From positions 1 through 8,631 of the forward strand of contig JAEWBW010000683.1 of NCBI GenBank assembly GCA_023390955.1: a stretch of DNA of 8,631 nt, in the 5' to 3' direction. The position numbers and the translations under genes were made by a program. Positions 1 to 5,306 of this stretch are shown here, one piece after another (the stretch's first letter is position 1; each line of letters starts with the position of its first letter). Below the pieces are notes generated by a model that was not told the origin of the DNA, made no database searches, and was given only the letters and a program-made list of their open reading frames with translations. This stretch comes from Pseudomonadota bacterium (GTDB lineage: Bacteria; Pseudomonadota; Alphaproteobacteria; Rhizobiales; Xanthobacteraceae).

Positions 1-853
1 CTGGCTTCAGGCCGGGCCGATGATGCTGGTGTTTCTTGCCTTCTTCCTCATCCCGCTGGTGTTCGTCGTCATCGTGTCCTTCTGGGACTACAACGAATAC
101 CAGCTGCTTCCCGCGTTCTCGGGGCGCGGCTACACCGACACGTTCGAAGGCTGCATCGACAAGCTCCCCGAGCTCTGCACCATCGGCAAGACCTATCTGA
201 AGACGCTCAAACTCTGCTTCCTGGTCTGGGCCATTACGCTGTTCATCGGCTTCTGGGTCGCCTATTTCCTCGCCTTCCATGTCAAGTCGAAGACCTGGCA
301 GATGGGGTTGTCGCTGCTCTGCACGATCCCGTTCTGGACCTCCAACGTGATCCGCATGATCGCCTGGATCCCGCTGCTCGGGCGCAACGGCCTCGTGAAT
401 TCAGGGCTGGTCAAATCCGGCCTGATCAACCATCCGCTGGAATGGCTGCTGTTTTCCGAATTCTCGGTGGTGCTGGCGCTGGTCCACCTCTTCACCTTCT
501 TCATGGTGGTGCCGATCTTCAATTCGATGGTGCGCATCGACAAATCGCTGATCGAGGCTGCCTATGACGCCGGCGCGTCGGGCTTCCAGACGCTCGTCAA
601 CGTCATCATTCCGCTGTCGAAACCCGGCATCGTGATCGGCTCGATCTTCGTCATCACCATCGTGATGGGCGATTTCATCACCATCGGCGTGATGGGCGGC
701 CAGCAGATCGCCGCCGCCGGCAAGATCATCGAGACGCGGGTGAACGCATTGCAATTCCCGGCCGCGGCCGCCAATGCCGTGATCCTGCTCGTCATAACCT
801 TCCTGATCATCAGCATGATGTCGCGCATCGTCGACATCAAGAAGGAGCTGTGA
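1..853 (+). CDS. ABC transporter permease, PotB type (5' end outside window)
   Basis: Inner-membrane permease of an ABC importer of the spermidine/putrescine-type family (PotB-like, binding-protein-dependent transport inner membrane component). The first full codon is at position 2, and the frame is open to the left edge. The residues before the first ATG (WLQAGP at 2-19) lead directly into a hydrophobic helix, so the true start is probably upstream and the gene partial. Counting from the ATG at 20 (277 residues), hydrophobic segments lie near 1-22, 66-87, 97-120, 146-168, 205-222 and 252-268, about six spans. The EAA loop that docks on the ATPase is clear at about 179-203 (EAAYDAGAS...IIPLSKPG). 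The stop (851-853) overlaps the next permease start by one base, so the two are translationally coupled. The substrate cannot be read from the permease; the downstream racemase hints at an amino-acid- or hydantoin-like compound rather than a polyamine. Confidence 0.9.
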   Translation, partial: WLQAGPMMLVFLAFFLIPLVFVVIVSFWDYNEYQLLPAFSGRGYTDTFEGCIDKLPELCTIGKTYLKTLKLCFLVWAITLFIGFWVAYFLAFHVKSKTWQMGLSLLCTIPFWTSNVIRMIAWIPLLGRNGLVNSGLVKSGLINHPLEWLLFSEFSVVLALVHLFTFFMVVPIFNSMVRIDKSLIEAAYDAGASGFQTLVNVIIPLSKPGIVIGSIFVITIVMGDFITIGVMGGQQIAAAGKIIETRVNALQFPAAAANAVILLVITFLIISMMSRIVDIKKEL

Positions 854-1728
854 TGAAGGAAGGACGCCCTCGCTCATTCTATGTGCTCGCGATCTTCTTC
901 GCGGCCTATGTGCTGTTTCTCTATGGCCCGATGTTCGCGATCTACATCCTGTCGTTCCAGGGACCGTCGGGCGGGCTCACCTTCCCGATGAACGGCGTAT
1001 CGACCTTCTGGATCGCAAAGCTGTTCCAGGGCACCGGTATCGTCGATCTCGGCGCGGCCTTCCGCCGCTCGCTGCTGCTCGGCATCATCGTGATGATTGT
1101 CACCATCGTGTTGTCGGTCGCAGCCGGCATGGCCTTTCGCCGGAAGTTCAGGGCGCAAAGCATCCTGTTCTACTCGGCGATCGCGAGCCTCATCGTGCCC
1201 TCGATCATCACCTCGCTCGGCATCTCGCTGGAATTCCGCATCATCGACGATGTGATCAAACACTGGAACGAGAACTTCGAGACCTCGATGGGCCTGCTCA
1301 CCTCCGGGCTCGGCGCGCATCTGACCTGGACGCTGCCATTCGGCCTGCTCATCATGTTCGCGATCTTCAACCGCTTCGATCCCCGGCTCGAGGAAGCCGC
1401 GCGCGATCTCGGCGCTACGCCCTGGCAGACCTTTCGCTACGTCGTGCTGCCGATCATCCTGCCGTCCGTGATCGGCATCGGCCTGTTCGGCTTCACGCTG
1501 TCCTGGGATGAACTCGCACGCTCGAGCCAGGCAATCGGCGGCGTGAACACCCTGCCGCTGGACCTCCAGGGCCTCACCACGACAGTCACCAACCCCGACA
1601 TCTATGCGCTCGGCACTGTCATCTCCGCAGTCTCGTTCGCGGTGATCACGCTTGCGCTCGGCACCATTCACATGTTGAACAAGCGGCAGGCGGCCAAGGG
1701 CTCGGACGCCGGCAAGGGACTTGTCTGA
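853..1728 (+). CDS. ABC transporter permease, PotC type
   Basis: Second inner-membrane permease of the same ABC importer, PotC-like, 291 residues. I chose the ATG at 853 because AAGGAG at 842-847 sits 5 nt ahead of it. A GTG at 850 is also in frame but lies only 2 nt from that ribosome-binding site. Hydrophobic segments lie near residues 9-34, 73-95, 103-124, 155-173, 198-217 and 252-274. The EAA motif is at 180-205 (EEAARDLGATPWQTF...LPIILP), followed by the LSWDELARSS segment in the position where PotC proteins carry a conserved SFDE-like stretch. It starts on the stop codon of the preceding permease (TGATG), which indicates one heterodimeric channel made from one mRNA. Family assignment is firm; substrate is not known. 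Confidence 0.92.
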   Translation: MKEGRPRSFYVLAIFFAAYVLFLYGPMFAIYILSFQGPSGGLTFPMNGVSTFWIAKLFQGTGIVDLGAAFRRSLLLGIIVMIVTIVLSVAAGMAFRRKFRAQSILFYSAIASLIVPSIITSLGISLEFRIIDDVIKHWNENFETSMGLLTSGLGAHLTWTLPFGLLIMFAIFNRFDPRLEEAARDLGATPWQTFRYVVLPIILPSVIGIGLFGFTLSWDELARSSQAIGGVNTLPLDLQGLTTTVTNPDIYALGTVISAVSFAVITLALGTIHMLNKRQAAKGSDAGKGLV

Positions 1729-1732
1729 TCTG

Positions 1733-2464
1733 ATGCGTCTGCACATCGTCAATCCCAACACCACCGCGTCGATGACGGCGAAGATCGCTGCCGCCGCGCG
1801 CGCGACCGCGCTTTCCGACACCGTCGTCGATGCGCGCCAGCCGACGATGGGCCCGGTCTCGATCGAGGGATTTTACGACGAGGCCTTCGCGGTGCCCGGA
1901 ATGCTCGGCTGCATCCGCAAGGCCGACCGCGACGGTGCGGACGCACACGTCATCGCCTGCTTCGACGACACCGGCCTCGATGCCGCCCGCGCCATCGCGC
2001 AGGCGCCGGTGATCGGCATCGGTGAAGCCGCCTTCCACGTTGCAAGCCTGATCGCCGCGCGCTTCGCCGTGGTCACCACGCTTGGCGTCTCCATCGTACC
2101 GATCGAGCACAATCTGAAGAAGTACGGCCTGTTCGAGCGCTGCGCCCGCGTCCGCGCCGCCGAGGTGCCGGTGCTGGCGCTGGAAGCGCGCAACGACGAG
2201 GCCTGCGCAAAGATCTCCGGCGAGATCATTGCCGCGATCCGCGACGATCGCGCCGACGCCATCGTGCTCGGCTGCGCCGGCATGGCCGATCTTGCCGCCG
2301 AGCTGGCTGCCCTGCACGGGCTCCCCGTCGTCGACGGCGTCGCCGCCGCCGTGACATTGGCCGAGGGGCTGGTCCGGCTGGGGCTGAAGACCTCCCGCCT
2401 CGGGCCCTACGCGGTGCCGCGGCCGAAGCCCTACTCCGGGCCGTTTTCGCCATTCCAGCCCTGA
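1733..2464 (+). CDS. Hydantoin racemase / Asp-Glu racemase family enzyme
   Basis: Cofactor-independent racemase of the Asp/Glu/hydantoin racemase superfamily, cytoplasmic, 243 residues. These enzymes use two cysteines to take up and give back the alpha-proton. Counting from the ATG at 1733, the N-terminal VNPNTT motif is at residues 6-11 and the two cysteines fall at C76 (ACFDDTG) and C181 (LGCAGM). These match the Cys76/Cys181 pair described for rhizobial hydantoin racemase, which supports this start. A TTG at 1721 is also in frame, but AAGGGA (1714-1719) lies only 1 nt before it and 13 nt before the ATG, so initiation is not settled. It begins 4 bp after the upstream permease stop (7 bp overlap if TTG is used), so it belongs to the transporter operon and probably acts on the imported compound or its product. 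Allantoin, hydantoins or D-amino-acid derivatives are possible substrates; the sequence does not decide. Confidence 0.85.
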   Translation: MRLHIVNPNTTASMTAKIAAAARATALSDTVVDARQPTMGPVSIEGFYDEAFAVPGMLGCIRKADRDGADAHVIACFDDTGLDAARAIAQAPVIGIGEAAFHVASLIAARFAVVTTLGVSIVPIEHNLKKYGLFERCARVRAAEVPVLALEARNDEACAKISGEIIAAIRDDRADAIVLGCAGMADLAAELAALHGLPVVDGVAAAVTLAEGLVRLGLKTSRLGPYAVPRPKPYSGPFSPFQP

Positions 2465-2512
2465 AACGGCAGGCTTAAATCCCGCCGAACCCCGGTTCTT
2501 TGCACCCTATTT

Positions 2513-2531
2513 CGGGCTTGAGCCTCTTTTT
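2513..2531 (+). terminator. Weak terminator-like hairpin after the transporter operon
   Basis: GGGC-TTGA-GCCT forms a four-pair stem with one G-U pair, followed by TCTTTTT. The stem is short, so this is a tentative end for the permease-racemase transcript. It lies about 50 bp after the racemase stop, and no better hairpin with a T-run is present before the next gene. Confidence 0.3.
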
Positions 2532-2548
2532 CGACCCATTTCTTGATG

Positions 2549-2561
2549 AAACGTAACGTTT
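2549..2561. repeat. 13-bp inverted repeat, possible operator
   Basis: AAACGT-A-ACGTTT is a perfect inverted repeat with 6-bp arms around one central base, about 73 bp before the start of the coiled-coil protein gene. It lies in a 169-bp intergenic stretch (2465-2633) where I see no convincing sigma-70 promoter. It could be an operator for a dimeric regulator, but I know of no regulator with this exact site, and a 13-bp palindrome can occur by chance. Confidence 0.3.
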
Positions 2562-2633
2562 TCGGGACATCCCGGCGCCCGTCTCGGCTGCCGGTCTTCG
2601 CCACTCCAGGTTCTTTTTTGGGCTTTGTCAGTG

Positions 2634-3134
2634 ATGATCGATCTCGCATCTGCGGATACGCGACCTAATGCCTTCGCCCGCATCGGCGCACAGCCGATCG
2701 CGCTGACCGCGGTGGCCCTGCTCCTCCTCATCGCCGGCGTCACCTCGATTGCGGTCTGGCGCGCCTATACCGGCGCCAACCCGGAGGCGGAGCGCGTGGT
2801 CGCCTCCCGCCAGCTCCAGGCTCGCACGGCGCAGGCCTCGGAGCAGTTGGTCGAGAAGACCAAGGGCCTGGAGGCCACCCAGCAGGAATCGATCGACCAG
2901 CTTCAGGTCGTGCAGGACCAGCTCCAGACCGTCCGGCGGCTGCTGGCGTTCCAGCAGGCCGACACCAAGCGCCTGTCCGAGCAGGTCTCGAGCCTGACCG
3001 AGTCGATCGAAGGCCTGCGCAAGTCCTTCGCCAGCGCCCAGGCGACCGAGGCCGAACCGCCGGCGGTTACCCGCCGCAAGCCGGCCCGCCGGGCCCATGC
3101 CAGTGTGCGCAAACGCAACAAATCGCGTAGCTGA
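2634..3134 (+). CDS. Membrane-anchored coiled-coil protein of unknown function
   Basis: I do not recognise a named family. The 166-residue product from the ATG at 2634 has a short polar N-terminus, one strongly hydrophobic helix at about 21-43 (ending IAVWRAYTG), then a long Gln/Glu/Leu-rich helical region at about 57-135 with heptad-like spacing (QLQVVQDQLQTV, RLSEQVSSLTESIEGLRK) that should form a coiled coil. It ends in a strongly basic tail at about 147-166 rich in Arg and Lys. The single span and coil suggest a bitopic inner-membrane protein that oligomerises; the basic tail could contact nucleic acid, phospholipid head groups or the cell wall, depending on topology. In-frame GTG (2631) and TTG (2625) starts are possible, and no start has a clear ribosome-binding site. 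It appears to be transcribed alone. Confidence 0.75.
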   Translation: MIDLASADTRPNAFARIGAQPIALTAVALLLLIAGVTSIAVWRAYTGANPEAERVVASRQLQARTAQASEQLVEKTKGLEATQQESIDQLQVVQDQLQTVRRLLAFQQADTKRLSEQVSSLTESIEGLRKSFASAQATEAEPPAVTRRKPARRAHASVRKRNKSRS

Positions 3135-3202
3135 CGGTCGAAAGCGGTCAAAAGAGCAGGTAACGGCCAGGTAACTGGCTGGATTGTGAATCTTTCGCTG
3201 CT

Positions 3203-3218
3203 TGTGAACTGGATCACA
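3203..3218. promoter_or_regulatory. Perfect CRP-type binding site TGTGA-N6-TCACA
   Basis: TGTGA-ACTGGA-TCACA is an exact match to the two half-sites of the enterobacterial CRP consensus with the correct 6-bp spacing. A second TTGTGAA half-site lies 18 bp upstream at 3184-3190. The site is intergenic, 69 bp after the coiled-coil gene stop, just before a TATGAT element and a downstream intrinsic terminator. CRP/FNR-superfamily regulators are numerous in Bradyrhizobium-like genomes; which one would bind here is inference. Confidence 0.5.
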
Positions 3219-3226
3219 TTCCCCCG

Positions 3227-3232
3227 TATGAT
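3227..3232 (+). promoter_or_regulatory. Possible -10 element for a small RNA
   Basis: TATGAT matches the sigma-70 -10 consensus at five of six positions. The best -35 is TTGTGA at 3202-3207 with a long 19-bp spacer, overlapping the CRP-type site. Transcription would start near 3239. With the regulator site centred about 29 bp upstream, a bound protein would more likely block than recruit polymerase. Confidence 0.35.
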
Positions 3233-3238
3233 TCCGCG

Positions 3239-3332
3239 TCATGCTCGCGGTTACCGGATGGCGTGAGCCGATTTCAATATCCGGGGCTGGCAAGGTCGTT
3301 GACGGTATATTGCGTCAACGGCCTTGTTTTTT
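3239..3332 (+). ncRNA. Candidate small RNA ending at an intrinsic terminator
   Basis: This gene-free interval lies between the coiled-coil gene and the convergent Gly-rich gene. It is bounded by a CRP-type site plus a TATGAT -10-like element on the left and a very strong factor-independent terminator on the right, giving a predicted transcript of about 94 nt. Besides the terminator hairpin, CCGGAT (3254-3259) can pair with ATCCGG (3279-3284) to make an upstream stem. A reading frame opens at the ATG at 3241 but runs through the terminator and antisense to the Gly-rich gene, so I do not regard it as coding. I recognise no known sRNA family. Alternatively the terminator simply ends a long 3' untranslated region of the coiled-coil gene. 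The 5' end is an estimate. Confidence 0.4.
3292..3332 (+). terminator. Strong intrinsic terminator
   Basis: The arms AAGGTCGTTGACG (3292-3304) and CGTCAACGGCCTT (3313-3325) pair over 13 bp with a single G-U, closing an 8-nt loop, followed by G and six T residues (3327-3332). The T-run is only on the plus-strand side, so it ends plus-strand transcripts, either the candidate sRNA or read-through from the coiled-coil gene. Confidence 0.85.
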
Positions 3333-3381
3333 CCTGGATCCGTTCAGCCCGTCAGTCTGCAAGCCGCCATCCGCGGGCTCA

Positions 3382-3879
3382 TTATTCGCAGACTTGTACC
3401 GGCCGGATCTGCCAGCCCCACTGCGTCATGACGCGCTGCCGCACGATGTAGCAGCCGCCGTAGCCGGCGTCCGAATAGGCGTAGGGATCGTCGTAGTAAT
3501 AGGGGTCATAGCCGGCGTAATAGGGCCAGCCGGCCCCGAGGCCGACGCCAACGGCAACGCCCGGCCAGAAGCCGCGCCGGAAATGGCCGTGATGCCCGTG
3601 GCCATGCCACGCGCCGCCGGCCGCCGGACCGATCGCGCGAAAACCCGCGCCGCCCATCGCAGCCGTCCGGAAGCCGCCGCCGCCAATGGCCGCGGCACGA
3701 AAACCTCCGCCGCCGAAACCGCCACCGCGAAAGCCACCGCCTCCGTGGAAGCCCCCACCACCATGGAAGCCGCCCCCGCCGTGTCCACCGCCGCCGAAGC
3801 CACCGCGCGCCTGCGCGTCGGGTGCAGCCAGTCCAAGCGCCGCGATCGAAAGCGCGGTCAGGATCGTGTTGCGCAACAT
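3382..3879 (-). CDS. Exported glycine-rich protein
   Basis: Secreted or periplasmic low-complexity protein of 165 residues; function unknown. It has a Sec signal peptide with cleavage predicted after AQA at about residue 24. Residues 25-80 are a degenerate GGGGF-His/Arg repeat region, 91-99 a histidine cluster (WHGHGHHGHF), about 105-118 a Gly/Val-rich stretch, and 119-141 a Tyr/Asp-rich segment. The C-terminus (143-165, CYIVRQRVMTQWGWQIRPVQVCE) is less repetitive, has a cysteine at each end and may be a small disulfide-closed conserved module. The start is secure: AGGAGG at 3886-3891 lies 6 nt upstream. Codons for Gly create a very GC-rich repetitive stretch at about 3640-3800. A hairpin (3901-3920) lies in its leader. 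A metal-binding or envelope-surface role is possible from the His cluster, but this is inference. Confidence 0.8.
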   Translation of the reverse strand: MLRNTILTALSIAALGLAAPDAQARGGFGGGGHGGGGFHGGGGFHGGGGFRGGGFGGGGFRAAAIGGGGFRTAAMGGAGFRAIGPAAGGAWHGHGHHGHFRRGFWPGVAVGVGLGAGWPYYAGYDPYYYDDPYAYSDAGYGGCYIVRQRVMTQWGWQIRPVQVCE

Positions 3880-3900
3880 GACTACCCTCCTCGTCCGATT

Positions 3901-3920
3901 GCTCCCTGAACGACGGGAGC
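3901..3920. repeat. Hairpin between the two minus-strand exported-protein genes
   Basis: GCTCCC (3901-3906) and GGGAGC (3915-3920) form a 6-bp stem with an 8-nt loop. No T-run follows on either strand, so it is not a classical terminator. It may weakly separate the two minus-strand transcripts or sit in the leader of the Gly-rich protein gene. Confidence 0.35.
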
Positions 3921-3975
3921 GTGGAAGGAGGCTATCTCAGCTTTCGCCGTTCCGCATGACGCGTTGCCGTGATGC

Positions 3976-4401
3976 TCAGCAACCGCGGCAGATGCTTTTC
4001 ACCTTCCTGTCGACGACCTTGTTCTCTTCATCGACGGCCGCATCGCCCGACCGGTTCGGTCCGGTGACATCGACGCCGCCGGACGCTCCGGTGCCTGTAC
4101 CGGTGGTCGTGCCCGGCGCTGTGTTGACGGACGAGCCGGACGACTGCGCAGTGCCGAGACTGTTGGTGCCGGGTGCGGACGGCTGCCCTTTCGCGGCTCC
4201 CGCGACGCCGCTGGGATCGCTCGGCGACGGCGCGCCCGGCGCGCTCGGAGCGCCGGGTCCGACGGAGCCCTGAAGCGCACCCGCGCTTGAAGGGGCACTG
4301 CTTCCGCCTGCGCCTTGCGCGAACGAGGCCGTGGGCGTTGCCACGATCGCGAGGCCCGCAATCACGGCGCATATTGAAACGGATGTCGGCAATCTGGTCA
4401 T
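3976..4401 (-). CDS. Exported Gly/Ser/Pro/Ala-rich disordered protein
   Basis: Small secreted protein of 141 residues, function unknown. The start at 4401 is supported by a GGGAG ribosome-binding site (4410-4414) 8 nt upstream and by a signal peptide beginning there (basic MTR, hydrophobic core at about 8-22, cleavage after SFA at 28). The frame stays open upstream to 4575, but this part lacks these features and overlaps the divergent gene. The mature chain, about 29-115, is almost entirely Gly, Ser, Ala, Pro and Thr and should be disordered. The last 25 residues are different: acidic then basic, ending KSICRGC with two cysteines three residues apart, likely the conserved functional end. An EcfG-like promoter lies just upstream at the right distance, suggesting general-stress induction. 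Confidence 0.75.
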   Translation of the reverse strand: MTRLPTSVSICAVIAGLAIVATPTASFAQGAGGSSAPSSAGALQGSVGPGAPSAPGAPSPSDPSGVAGAAKGQPSAPGTNSLGTAQSSGSSVNTAPGTTTGTGTGASGGVDVTGPNRSGDAAVDEENKVVDRKVKSICRGC

Positions 4402-4425
4402 CGAAGATTCTCCCTCTCCTACACC

Positions 4426-4450
4426 AACCGCAGGCCGACAGACCCGTTCC
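4426..4450 (-). promoter_or_regulatory. EcfG-like general stress promoter
   Basis: On the minus strand GGAAC (4450-4446) is followed after 17 bases by GTT (4428-4426), matching the alphaproteobacterial EcfG consensus GGAAC-N16-17-cGTT except that the base before GTT is G. A start near 4420 would leave a leader of about 19 nt containing the GGAGAGGGAG ribosome-binding region of the exported-protein gene starting at 4401. The geometry fits well; sigma-factor use is inferred. Confidence 0.5.
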
Positions 4451-4470
4451 GGAACAATTGCCGTCACGGC
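4446..4470. repeat. Two adjacent palindromes in the divergent promoter region
   Basis: GTTCCGGAAC (4446-4455) is a perfect 10-bp palindrome, and GCCGT-C-ACGGC (4460-4470) is a perfect 11-bp inverted repeat, separated by 4 bp. They lie between the divergent starts at 4401 and 4505. The first contains the GGAAC of the EcfG-like promoter on both strands, but in the plus direction the nearest GTT is 20 bases away, outside the consensus spacing. Confidence 0.4.
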
Positions 4471-4504
4471 CGATTGTTTGAAGAGAGATCCGAAAGGCCA
4501 ACTC

Positions 4505-4672
4505 ATGACCAGCGATCGTGATCCCTTCACCGAGGGCGAGCGCGCCGCGCGCGAAAACATTCCGGCCGAAGCCAATCCTTACCAGGACGGCAGCGACGAG
4601 CACGCGCTGTGGTCGGCGGGCCACGAGAAGATCGCGGGCGCGCGCGAGGCCAACGAATCCGAAGATATCTGA
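4505..4672 (+). CDS. Small RMF-like (ribosome modulation factor family) protein
   Basis: A 55-residue cytoplasmic protein. Its core at residues 11-39 has the ribosome modulation factor pattern: G11, then exactly 13 residues to PYQ (25-27), then W36 and G39. In E. coli RMF the same G-N13-PYQ spacing is followed by W and G with only one residue difference in the gap. RMF binds 70S ribosomes and promotes 100S dimers in stationary phase; whether this protein does so is inference, and the similarity is short. The start at 4505 has AAAGG (4493-4497) 7 nt upstream. The frame is open upstream to 4331, but that runs antisense into the divergent gene. The acidic tail ESEDI is unlike RMF. It shares a 103-bp regulatory region with a probable stress-induced gene and ends 18 bp from the convergent carbonic anhydrase gene. 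Other RMF-fold small proteins (CrpP type) are an alternative. Confidence 0.7.
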   Translation: MTSDRDPFTEGERAARENIPAEANPYQDGSDEHALWSAGHEKIAGAREANESEDI

Positions 4673-4690
4673 GAACGCCAGCAGACGTCG

Positions 4691-5221
4691 TCAGCCGATC
4701 CGCTTCATGCCCTTGGTGAAGCGCGGACCGTTGGCCTGATAGAACCGCGCGGCGCTGCCCATCTTCTGCACCTGTGCGTCGTCAAGCGTACGGATCGCGC
4801 GCGCCGGCGAGCCGATGATCAGCGAGCGCTCGGGATACTCCTTGCCCTCGGTGATGACAGAGCCCGCGCCGACGATGCTGTTGCGGCGGATCTTCGCGCC
4901 GTTCATCACGATCGAGCCCATGCCGACCAGCGCGCCCTCCTCGATCGTGCAGCCGTGCAGGATGACGTTGTGACCGATCGTGACGTTCTTGCCGATCACC
5001 ATGGGAAAGCCGAGGTCGGTATGGCAGGTCGAGCCGTCCTGCACGTTGGAGCCCTCGCCGACCTCGATCCATTCATTGTCGCCGCGCAGCACCGCGCCGA
5101 ACCAGACGCTCGCGCCGGGCTTCAAGCGGACGCGGCCGATCACGGTCGCGGTGTCGGCGATGAAGTAATTGCCGTCGGCGGGAAGATCGGGCGCCTGCCC
5201 GTCAAGCTCGTAGATCGCCAT
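4691..5221 (-). CDS. Gamma-carbonic anhydrase family protein (left-handed beta-helix)
   Basis: Cytoplasmic trimeric left-handed beta-helix protein of the gamma-carbonic anhydrase / YrdA-PaaY family, 176 residues, usual length for bacterial members. Hexapeptide repeats run from about residue 21 to 145. The family signature RGDNEWIEVGEGSNVQD spans 46-62, and the three zinc-ligand histidines are in place at H67 (CHTD), H84 (IGHN) and H89 (LHGC). Conserved R46, D48 and Q61 are present. The complete metal site permits CO2 hydration, but many short family members lack measurable activity, so carbonic anhydrase activity is not proven. AGGAG (5228-5232) lies 6 nt before the ATG. It is downstream of a small membrane protein gene on the same strand (85-bp gap), with a GC-rich hairpin between them. 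Confidence 0.9.
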   Translation of the reverse strand: MAIYELDGQAPDLPADGNYFIADTATVIGRVRLKPGASVWFGAVLRGDNEWIEVGEGSNVQDGSTCHTDLGFPMVIGKNVTIGHNVILHGCTIEEGALVGMGSIVMNGAKIRRNSIVGAGSVITEGKEYPERSLIIGSPARAIRTLDDAQVQKMGSAARFYQANGPRFTKGMKRIG

Positions 5222-5282
5222 GGAGGTCTCCTGTCACAGGACCCACCCATAGCGAAGCAGCGACGTCGAAGCAAAGGGCAAG

Positions 5283-5300
5283 CCGGGCGTGCGCGCCCGG
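5283..5300. repeat. GC-rich hairpin between the carbonic anhydrase and membrane protein genes
   Basis: CCGGGCG (5283-5289) and CGCCCGG (5294-5300) form a perfect 7-bp stem with a 4-nt loop, just after the stop of the membrane protein gene. Only a diffuse pyrimidine stretch (CTTGCCCTTTGC) follows on the minus strand, so it may be an attenuating or weak terminator for that gene. Confidence 0.4.
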
Positions 5301-5306
5301 GGAAGA

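Noticed and set aside
874..1821. Long minus-strand open frame (315 codons) opposite the second permease
   Set aside because: It is rich in Arg, Asp, Glu, His and Gln as expected for the antisense of GC-rich membrane-protein codons, has no family match, and the plus-strand permease is certain.
1646..2317. Minus-strand open frame opposite the racemase
   Set aside because: Antisense shadow of a well-supported gene with both catalytic cysteines; its composition is typical of such shadows.
3640..3800. Repetitive GC-rich block that could suggest a repeat array
   Set aside because: The repetition follows Gly-Gly-Phe codons in frame, without constant spacers, so it is a coding low-complexity region rather than a CRISPR array.
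3241..3909. Plus-strand open frame of 222 codons across the terminator and the Gly-rich gene
   Set aside because: It runs through a strong intrinsic terminator and is antisense to a gene with a signal peptide and an AGGAGG ribosome-binding site.
3949..3953. A second GGAAC (minus strand) upstream of the Gly-rich protein gene
   Set aside because: No GTT occurs 16-17 bases downstream, so it does not fit the EcfG promoter pattern.
4451..4478. Plus-strand GGAAC followed by GTT before the RMF-like gene
   Set aside because: The spacer is 20 bases, outside the accepted 16-17, so I do not call an EcfG promoter for this gene.
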